The notes under the pieces were generated by a model. It ran no database searches. It was not told where the DNA came from and was given only the letters and a program-made list of their open reading frames with translations. 9,633 nucleotides of DNA from an uncultured Actinomyces sp. GTDB lineage: Bacteria > Actinomycetota > Actinomycetes > Actinomycetales > Actinomycetaceae. The position numbers and the translations under genes are program-made. Below are positions 4,990-9,633 of the stretch, in pieces. Each line of letters begins with the position of its first letter. The first letter of the stretch is position 1. The stretch covers positions 1-9,633 of the forward strand of contig CALEXZ010000122.1 of NCBI GenBank assembly GCA_937926195.1, in the 5' to 3' direction.

Positions 4990-5167
4990 CGCCGTCCTTA
5001 CCGCGCTCGTCGCGCTCGCCCTCGTCCCCACCGTGAGCGCCTGCGCGCTCGTCCCCATCCTCCATGACCTCGCTGCCCACCGTCAGACGCGGCGTGAGGC
5101 CTCATGGCTCGCACAGTGGCGAGCCGACCACACCCACACCCAGACCACGAAGGAGTCCCGCGCATGA
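4982..5167 (+). CDS. Small membrane or lipobox-bearing protein (61 aa)
   Basis: The GTG at 4982 has GGGGAGG 8 nt upstream and overlaps the previous gene by 8 nt. The stop overlaps the ATPase start (ATGA). Residues about 4-29 are hydrophobic (AVLTALVALALVPTVSACALVPIL). VSAC within it fits a lipobox, but there is no basic N-terminus before it, so a plain membrane anchor is more likely. The rest is polar, with R/H/T/Q-rich sequence (REASWLAQWRADHTHTQTTKE). A GTG at 4958 is a longer alternative with more overlap. Function is unknown. Confidence 0.6.
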   Translation: MCDAVLTALVALALVPTVSACALVPILHDLAAHRQTRREASWLAQWRADHTHTQTTKESRA

Positions 5168-6384
5168 ACGCGCGAATCATCGGCCTCACCGCCGAGAACG
5201 TGAAGCGACTGAAGGCCATCGAGATCACGCCGGACCCGCACATGCAGGTCATCGGCGGGAGAAACGCCCAGGGCAAGAGCAGCGTCCTCGACGCGATCTA
5301 CCTTGCCCTGACCGGCGCCAAGGGCGCGAAGGGCACGCCCCGGCCTGTGCGCGACGGCACCGACCACGCCACCGTCACCCTCGACCTTGGTGACCTGAAG
5401 GTCACCCGACGGTGGAACGCCGCGGGCAAGAGCGCGCTCACGGTCACGAGCGCCGACGGCGCCAGATACCCGTCTCCGCAGGCGATGCTCGACAAGCTCG
5501 TGGGGTCGATCTCCTTCGACCCGCTCGCGTTCACGCGGCTGTCTGCCCGCGAGCAGCGCGAGGCCCTGCTCGACCTCGTGGACTTGGGCATCGACCTGGC
5601 CGCCCTCGACGCCGAGCGCGCCGACCTGTACGCGCAGCGCACTGACATCGGACGCCAGGGCAAGGCTCTCGGCGACCCCACCGTCGACGAGACTCTGCCC
5701 GCAGAGGAGACGCTGGCCAGCGAGGTCATCGCCAAGCTGCGTGAGGCGCAGGAGCACAACGACACCATCAAGGCGGCCAGGCGCGCGCTCACCATCGCCG
5801 AGGCCAGTTACATGCAGGCCGAGGCCGAGCGCATCGCCGCCGAGCAGGACGCCTCCGCTGCCCTCGTCGCCATGGAGGCTGCCCGCACCTCCCTCAACGC
5901 GGCGGGCGTCCTGGTGGACACGGCCCCCATTGAGGCGCGTCTCGCTGACGTCGAGCAGACCAACGTGCGCATCCGTGAGAACAACACGGCGCGCGCCACC
6001 CAGGAGCGCAAGCGCGCCCTGCGCGACGAGTACACGGACCTCACCGAGCAGATCAACGCCCTCGACCAGCGCAAGACCAACGCGCTCGCGGGCGCCACCT
6101 TCCCCGTGGACGGCCTCGGCTTCGACGCCGACGGCATCACCTACCAGGGGGTTCCTTTCTCGCAGGCGTCGTCGGCCGAACAGGTCAGGGTGAGCGTCGC
6201 CATCGCGATGGCGATGAACCCCAAGCTCAGGGTCCTGCGCGTGCAGGACGGGTCCCTGCTCGACGAGGACGCGATGGCTGCCCTGCGCGAGCAGGTCACG
6301 GCTGGTGACTTCCAGCTGTGGATCGAAAGAGTAGGCGACGCGGACGAGGGTGCCGTCATCATCGAGGACGGTGAGGCCCGATGA
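5164..6384 (+). CDS. SMC/RecF-like AAA family ATPase
   Basis: This 406-aa protein resembles a shortened Rad50/SbcC. The N-terminal head has Walker A G32-RNAQ-GKSS (32-40) in the usual N-terminal setting (VKRLKAIEITPDPHMQVIGGRNAQGK is interrupted by no gap). The middle (about 150-320) is Ala/Glu/Arg-rich, heptad-like coiled coil. The C-terminal head has a signature-like region QASSAEQVR (334-342), then LRVLRVQDGSLLDED (355-369) in the Walker B/D-loop position. There is no CxxC zinc hook. D362 is followed by Gly rather than the usual Glu, so the catalytic glutamate is not evident. Phage ATPases of this kind lie beside RecE/exonuclease genes and are thought to assist end processing and recombination. 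It is directly coupled (ATGA) to the nuclease at 6381, which supports this. The start is preceded by AAGGAG. Confidence 0.85.
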   Translation: MNARIIGLTAENVKRLKAIEITPDPHMQVIGGRNAQGKSSVLDAIYLALTGAKGAKGTPRPVRDGTDHATVTLDLGDLKVTRRWNAAGKSALTVTSADGARYPSPQAMLDKLVGSISFDPLAFTRLSAREQREALLDLVDLGIDLAALDAERADLYAQRTDIGRQGKALGDPTVDETLPAEETLASEVIAKLREAQEHNDTIKAARRALTIAEASYMQAEAERIAAEQDASAALVAMEAARTSLNAAGVLVDTAPIEARLADVEQTNVRIRENNTARATQERKRALRDEYTDLTEQINALDQRKTNALAGATFPVDGLGFDADGITYQGVPFSQASSAEQVRVSVAIAMAMNPKLRVLRVQDGSLLDEDAMAALREQVTAGDFQLWIERVGDADEGAVIIEDGEAR

Positions 6385-7226
6385 GCGCCTTCGAGGCCGG
6401 GATCTACGCGGACGTCCCTGAGGACGCCTACCACGCGCGCACGTTCGGGCCCGCCGACAGCCTGTCGTCGACCGAGGCCAACCGGATCCTGCGCGCACCC
6501 GCCGTCTTCCGGTGGAGGCGCGACCACCCCCAGTCGGCACGCGGCACGTTCGACCTCGGTCACGTGGTGCACCGGCTCGTGCTCGGCCAGGGCATGGGAG
6601 TGTACGTGCACGACCACGAGTCGTTGAGGACGAAGGTGGCCCGCGAGGACGTCGCTCAGGCGCGCGAGGAGGGGCTTGTGCCTGTCTCGCGCGGCGAGTT
6701 CGAGCGGATGAGCGCCGTCGCTGACGCTGTGCTCACCCACCCGGTCGCGGGCCCGTTCTTCGAGGCGGGCGAGCCCGAGCAGTCCGTGTACGCGATCGAC
6801 GGGCTCGCCGACGTGTGGATGCGCGGTCGCGTCGACTGGGCGACCGACGACGGCACCCTGCTCGTGGACCTCAAGACCACGCGCGACGCCAACCCCGCTT
6901 CGTTCTACCGGGCGGTGACCGCCTACGGGTACGACCTGCAGCGCGAGTGGTACCGCACCATCTGGCAGGCGGTCACCGGCACCCTGCCCCGCTTCCAGCA
7001 CGTCCTCGTCGAGAAGGAGGAGCCGTTCCTCGTCGCCGTCGTCGAGCTCGGCGACGACTTCGAGGAGATCGGGCGCCTGAGGGCGCGTCGGGCGCTCGAC
7101 ACCTACCGGCGGTGCCTGGACGAGGGAGTCTGGCCCGGCTACCCGCCCATCATCCACCCCGTGGACGCACCCTCGTGGTACGTGAGCGAGAACGGGCTCG
7201 ACGACATCCAGATGGCGGTGGCCTGA
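6381..7226 (+). CDS. RecE-type PD-(D/E)XK exonuclease (DUF3799-like)
   Basis: This 281-aa protein carries a complete PD-(D/E)XK nuclease core of the RecE/exonuclease VIII C-terminal type. The motifs in order are LGHVVHRLVLG at about 59-69 (H61, H64), E133 in EPEQSVYA, GRVDW with D152, LLVDLKTT with D163 and K165 as the metal-binding D-x-K, and YGYDLQREWYRTIW with Q187 and Y191. The start (EAGIYADVPEDAYHA...LSSTEANRILRAPAVFRW) is the family's usual opening. Such enzymes resect double-strand ends to leave 3' single strands for annealing by a RecT/Beta-type protein. All key residues are present, so activity is expected. ATGA overlap links it to the ATPase. A Cas4-like role is less likely because there is no Cys cluster. 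Confidence 0.88.
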   Translation: MSAFEAGIYADVPEDAYHARTFGPADSLSSTEANRILRAPAVFRWRRDHPQSARGTFDLGHVVHRLVLGQGMGVYVHDHESLRTKVAREDVAQAREEGLVPVSRGEFERMSAVADAVLTHPVAGPFFEAGEPEQSVYAIDGLADVWMRGRVDWATDDGTLLVDLKTTRDANPASFYRAVTAYGYDLQREWYRTIWQAVTGTLPRFQHVLVEKEEPFLVAVVELGDDFEEIGRLRARRALDTYRRCLDEGVWPGYPPIIHPVDAPSWYVSENGLDDIQMAVA

Positions 7227-7227
7227 C

Positions 7228-7833
7228 ATGGACATCTCCACCACCATCGAGCCCCGAAGTGACCAGCTCAACGCCGACGACCTCCTCGTAGGCCCGCGCA
7301 CGGTCACCATCACCGACGTCACCGCAGGCAGCGCCGAGCAGCCGGTGCACATCCACCTGGCCGAGTTCCCCGGACGCCCCTGGAAGCCGTCCAAGAGCAT
7401 GCGTCGGGTCCTGGTCACCATCTGGGGCCCGGACGCCAGCACCTACAACGGGCAGCGTGTCACCCTCTACCGCGACCCCGACGTGACATTCGGGCGCGAC
7501 AGGGTCGGCGGGATCCGTATCAGCCACATGACCGGGCTCAGCGAGCCCCGCACCGTCTCCCTGACTGTCACCAGGGGCAGGCGCCGCCCCTACACGGTCC
7601 AGCCCCTCACTGACGTCGCGGCGCCGGTCGAGTCGGGTCGCCACCGGCTGGTGCGCACCCACCTGCAGCAGGCCGGTGTCACCGCCGACGTCGACACGGT
7701 GCTGGGCCAGGCTGCCGCCGCTGGCGTCGAGATGACGCCCGAGGGGCTCGGCGGGTGGCTGCACGCCACCTACCCGCCCCAGGAGACCGGGCACGAGTCC
7801 ACCGAGGGGGTGGTCCACGATGGCGTCCACTGA
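7228..7833 (+). CDS. Conserved phage protein of the recombination module, possible ssDNA-binding fold
   Basis: This 201-aa protein starts one base after the exonuclease stop, with a weak GGCGGTGG site. Residues about 9-128 follow a pattern I associate with many actinophage early proteins: RSDQLNADDL, GPRTVTITDV, KSMRRVLVTIWG, GQRVTLYRDPDVTFG, VGGIRISHMTGL. The strand-rich layout could be OB-like. The rest (about 129-201) is helical with an acidic, His-containing end. No RecT or Beta motif is seen, so it should not be called an annealing protein on sequence alone. Its fixed place after the nuclease suggests a partner role in recombination or replication (inference). Confidence 0.7.
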   Translation: MDISTTIEPRSDQLNADDLLVGPRTVTITDVTAGSAEQPVHIHLAEFPGRPWKPSKSMRRVLVTIWGPDASTYNGQRVTLYRDPDVTFGRDRVGGIRISHMTGLSEPRTVSLTVTRGRRRPYTVQPLTDVAAPVESGRHRLVRTHLQQAGVTADVDTVLGQAAAAGVEMTPEGLGGWLHATYPPQETGHESTEGVVHDGVH

Positions 7834-8119
7834 CGAGATCCTGGGCCGTGACCGGCTCGCCCTCGTGGCCGTCATCGACCGCGGCGCCCCGGGCTGGCCG
7901 CACCTCGCAGAGGTCGACCCCGAGCCCGCCGCCGACGACGAGAGGGGCGCGTTCTTCCGGGTGCGCAGGCTGTGCGACCAGCAGCCGATCGAGGCGCTCC
8001 TGAGCGAGTGGGGCCTGCTGTCACACCCCGACACGCTCGCCTCCTACGGGGTGTACGAGTACTGCGACAGGTGCCACAGCGTCTACCAGCGGTCCGTCAG
8101 CCAGCTGGAGGCGTGCTGA
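7820..8119 (+). CDS. Small Cys-containing hypothetical protein (99 aa)
   Basis: The start at 7820 overlaps the preceding gene by 14 nt and has GAGGGGG upstream. C82-D-R-C85 (in YEYCDRCHSVYQ) with C52 and C99 could form a zinc site. The first half contains acidic, Pro-containing sequence (EVDPEPAADDERG). The middle (PIEALLSEWGLLSHPDTLASYGVYEY) looks helical. No family is recognised. It is joined to the next gene by TGATG. Confidence 0.7.
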   Translation: MASTDEILGRDRLALVAVIDRGAPGWPHLAEVDPEPAADDERGAFFRVRRLCDQQPIEALLSEWGLLSHPDTLASYGVYEYCDRCHSVYQRSVSQLEAC

Positions 8120-8610
8120 TGGGCCGCCAGTGGACCGGCCCGCGCCCGTGCTCGCAGTGCGGGCACCCCATGCGCCCCAGCGGCCAGACAGAGGATGGCG
8201 TGTGGGAGGGCACCAGGGCACACCATGGCAAGGGCCTGTGTGCTCACTGCTACAGGCGCACCGACGGCTACAGGGGCTACCAGCGCGACCACTACCGGAC
8301 CCACAGGGGTGCGCTGGTGCCGGAGCACCGTCGTCGGCGGGTGTCGGCGTCGCTCCCCGAGGGGATGCCTGCCATCCCTAAGGGGCAGGCCCCGACCATG
8401 ACCGTCCAGGGAAGGGCGGCGACCGCCGTCGTCCGCATGCGCCAGGACCGGACAGTCAGACAGGAGAAGCGTTCGCTCGCCGAATGGATCGACCGCGCCC
8501 TGGCGGAGGTCGGTCTCATCCGAGTCGACCGCATCCGCTACCGGGTGTGGCACGGCTCCCCGGCCGCGCTCACCGCCACCACCACGGTCATGACGGACCC
8601 GCGCCCGTGA
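8119..8610 (+). CDS. Zinc-ribbon protein (163 aa)
   Basis: Two CxxC pairs, C11-SQ-C14 and C41-AH-C44, frame a short loop with H35 and H36. This is the CSQCGHPMRP...GLCAHCYRR pattern of small actinophage zinc-ribbon proteins. The part after it is very basic (YRGYQRDHYRTHRGALVPEHRRRR). The last third contains a helical segment (RSLAEWIDRALAEVGLIRVDRI). It is likely a nucleic-acid-binding protein; the target is unknown. The start is preceded by GGAGG and overlaps the previous stop. Confidence 0.75.
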   Translation: MGRQWTGPRPCSQCGHPMRPSGQTEDGVWEGTRAHHGKGLCAHCYRRTDGYRGYQRDHYRTHRGALVPEHRRRRVSASLPEGMPAIPKGQAPTMTVQGRAATAVVRMRQDRTVRQEKRSLAEWIDRALAEVGLIRVDRIRYRVWHGSPAALTATTTVMTDPRP

Positions 8611-8651
8611 CCGCCAGCACCACACCAGCTCTCCCGAAAGGCCCCAACAAC

Positions 8652-8915
8652 ATGCTCGACAAGCCATTGTCCCCGCGGCGCGCCGCGGCCGCCCTGGTTG
8701 CTCTGCTCGCCCTCCTGCTCGCCGTCGCCGGCGCGTCCGTCTACACGCTGACGGCGGTCTGGGCTGACAGGCCCTCGCACGCCAAGATCGGCGAGGTCGG
8801 TGGGGTGACCCTCTACCGGACCGGCATCCCGACCTCTGATGGACTCGTGGCCGAGTGCATCGTGACCGACCGTGGCGGCATCTGGTGCCGCCAGCCGATG
8901 CGGGACGAGTGGTGA
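8652..8915 (+). CDS. Single-pass membrane protein with C-terminal Cys motif (87 aa)
   Basis: Residues about 11-32 (AAAALVALLALLLAVAGASVYTL) form one clear membrane helix after a short basic N-terminus (LSPRRA), so the small C-terminal domain is probably outside. That domain ends with CIVTDRGGIWC, two Cys that could form a disulfide. The motif recalls short actinophage membrane proteins ending in a C...GG(I/V)xC pattern. The ATG at 8652 has AAAGG 10 nt upstream. An alternative GTG at 8607 overlaps the previous stop as GTGA and would add 15 residues before the ATG. Function is unknown. Confidence 0.7.
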   Translation: MLDKPLSPRRAAAALVALLALLLAVAGASVYTLTAVWADRPSHAKIGEVGGVTLYRTGIPTSDGLVAECIVTDRGGIWCRQPMRDEW

Positions 8916-8926
8916 GGGGCGCCCGC

Positions 8927-9184
8927 ATGATCCGCAACAACCACCCCACCAAGTACACGTTCCGGTGGGCGATGATCCCCGACGGGATCCCGCTCGCCCA
9001 CCAGCGGTGCGAGGCCATCGCCGACCTGATGGACACCCTCCGCAGCGAGGGGCTCATGATCCTGAGCGAACCCGCTACCAAGATCACGCACGGGGCGCGC
9101 CCGGTCATGACCATCACGTGCACCGTGCGCCCCACCACCAAGACCGAGCGCCACCAGCTCACGCCCCTGGAGGCAGCAGCATGA
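8927..9184 (+). CDS. Small hypothetical protein (85 aa)
   Basis: The ATG at 8927 has GAGGGG 7 nt upstream. A GTG at 8912, overlapping the preceding stop as GTGA, is an alternative that adds five residues. The protein looks alpha/beta: a strand (KYTFRWAMI), a helix (AHQRCEAIADLMDTLRSEG), then strands (MILSEPATKI, PVMTITCTVRP). No family, membrane segment or metal site is recognised. It is coupled to the next gene by ATGA. Confidence 0.65.
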   Translation: MIRNNHPTKYTFRWAMIPDGIPLAHQRCEAIADLMDTLRSEGLMILSEPATKITHGARPVMTITCTVRPTTKTERHQLTPLEAAA

Positions 9185-9480
9185 GCGGCGCCGTCCTGTA
9201 CTCCGCGTTCAGGGGCACGGACCGCTTCAAGCACCTCTACGAGGTGCGCGGCACCATGACCGTCCAGCATGACGACGGCACCATCGGGTGCAGCACGCTC
9301 GTCAAGGCCCTGTGCCGTGCTGACGGCTTCCGGAAGTGGTGCCCTGACGGGCTGATGGAGTCGAGGTTCCCGCCTGCCGCCGATCCCAGCAGCCCCGCGT
9401 GGTGCCCCGACTGCCGGCGCACGCTCGCCCCGCCGACTGACACACCTTCCCTCCTGGACCTGCTGGAGGTGGAGCGATGA
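9181..9480 (+). CDS. Small Cys-rich protein with zinc-ribbon-like end (99 aa)
   Basis: The start at 9181 follows ATGA overlap, with GGAGG upstream. Cys residues lie at 37, 45, 54, 75 and 78, with AWCPDCRRTLAPP forming a CxxC knuckle. C37/C45/C54 (including KWCPDG) could supply the other ligands. The first 30 residues look strand-rich (YSAFRG, HLYEVRGTMTVQH) and the tail is acidic (SLLDLLEVER). No family is recognised. Confidence 0.7.
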   Translation: MSGAVLYSAFRGTDRFKHLYEVRGTMTVQHDDGTIGCSTLVKALCRADGFRKWCPDGLMESRFPPAADPSSPAWCPDCRRTLAPPTDTPSLLDLLEVER

Positions 9481-9633
9481 GGCTGGCGATCGCCGACCCT
9501 CCCTACCTGGGGCGTGCTCACCGGTGGTACGGGGACGGGCGCGGCCCCGGCCGGGCCTCGACGACGGCGCCCGGCACTGGGCGCAACGGGCGCAAGCCCG
9601 ACCACCACCCCGACGCCGCCTACTGGGACAACA
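9477..9633 (+). CDS. Phage DNA methylase, N-terminal part (truncated by window end)
   Basis: The frame starts at 9477 (ATGA overlap, GGAGGTGGAG upstream) and runs off the window, showing 52 residues. IADPPYLGRAHRWYG at 5-19 contains the DPPY catalytic motif of N6-adenine/N4-cytosine DNA methyltransferases. It sits right at the N-terminus, as in small phage methylases of the DPPYxGxxxxxY type. The following Gly/Arg-rich stretch and KPDHHPDAAYWDN are compatible with that family. It could protect phage DNA from host restriction. Assignment rests on one motif and its position. Confidence 0.7.
   Translation, partial: MRLAIADPPYLGRAHRWYGDGRGPGRASTTAPGTGRNGRKPDHHPDAAYWDN

Noticed and set aside
4982..5167. 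Lipoprotein call for the 61-aa protein
   Set aside because: VSAC fits a lipobox, but the N-terminus lacks basic residues and hydrophobicity continues past the Cys, so it is reported only as a possible membrane protein.
5083..6540. 485-aa leftward open frame opposite the ATPase
   Set aside because: It is antisense to the Walker A ATPase and nuclease, with no recognisable domain; composition is that of a shadow frame.
6381..7226. Cas4-type nuclease linked to CRISPR
   Set aside because: There is no iron-sulfur Cys cluster, no cas genes and no repeat array in the window; the opening and motif order fit RecE/DUF3799.
6141..7442. 433-aa leftward open frame opposite the nuclease
   Set aside because: It is antisense to a nuclease with all active-site motifs; no ribosome-binding site or domain was seen.
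8083..9270. 395-aa leftward open frame in the right part
   Set aside because: It spans four coupled rightward genes and is Arg/Ala/Gly-rich without domain pattern.

Overview
The window looks like the left part of the early region of a temperate phage or prophage of a high-GC Gram-positive host (Actinomycetota). The reasons are very high GC with G/C-rich third codon positions, GTG starts, densely overlapped small genes, and the family content: immunity repressor, Cro-like HTH protein, BRO-N/KilAC antirepressor, Xis/MerR-like HTH protein, SMC/RecF-like ATPase, RecE-type PD-(D/E)XK nuclease and the start of a DPPY DNA methylase. Host genus, and whether the element is integrated or free, cannot be read from the sequence. 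No integrase, attachment site, tRNA, rRNA, CRISPR or IS was found.

Layout. Positions 1-124 hold two perfect hairpins, the second overlapping the stop codon of the repressor. The leftward repressor (117-860) is separated by a short control region (861-997) from a rightward operon that runs to the window end. The control region carries a TTGACA promoter, two related 15-17 bp dyads that look like repressor/Cro operators, and a possible leaderless promoter for the repressor. This is a lambda-style genetic switch with its own operator sequence.

The rightward operon has four parts. (i) Regulation: Cro-like protein (998), antirepressor (1318), and an HTH_17/excisionase-like protein (2805), with small unknown genes between them. 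(ii) An accessory block (3062-5167): a protein with an 8-residue tandem repeat that probably folds as a beta-helix, small membrane proteins, and a pair of paralogous small proteins. (iii) A recombination module (5164-7833): SMC-like ATPase, RecE-like exonuclease, and a conserved phage protein that usually travels with them. (iv) Small Cys-rich zinc-ribbon-like proteins, a membrane protein, and a truncated methylase (7820-9633).

Most downstream genes start at an ATGA, GTGA or TGATG overlap with the preceding stop, or within a few bases of it, so the block is probably one polycistronic, translationally coupled transcript. The most unusual items are the nested dyads at 83-124, the operator pair, the octapeptide-repeat protein, the duplicated 48-residue domain in the genes at 4206 and 4418, and several very small genes revealed by the overlap rule.
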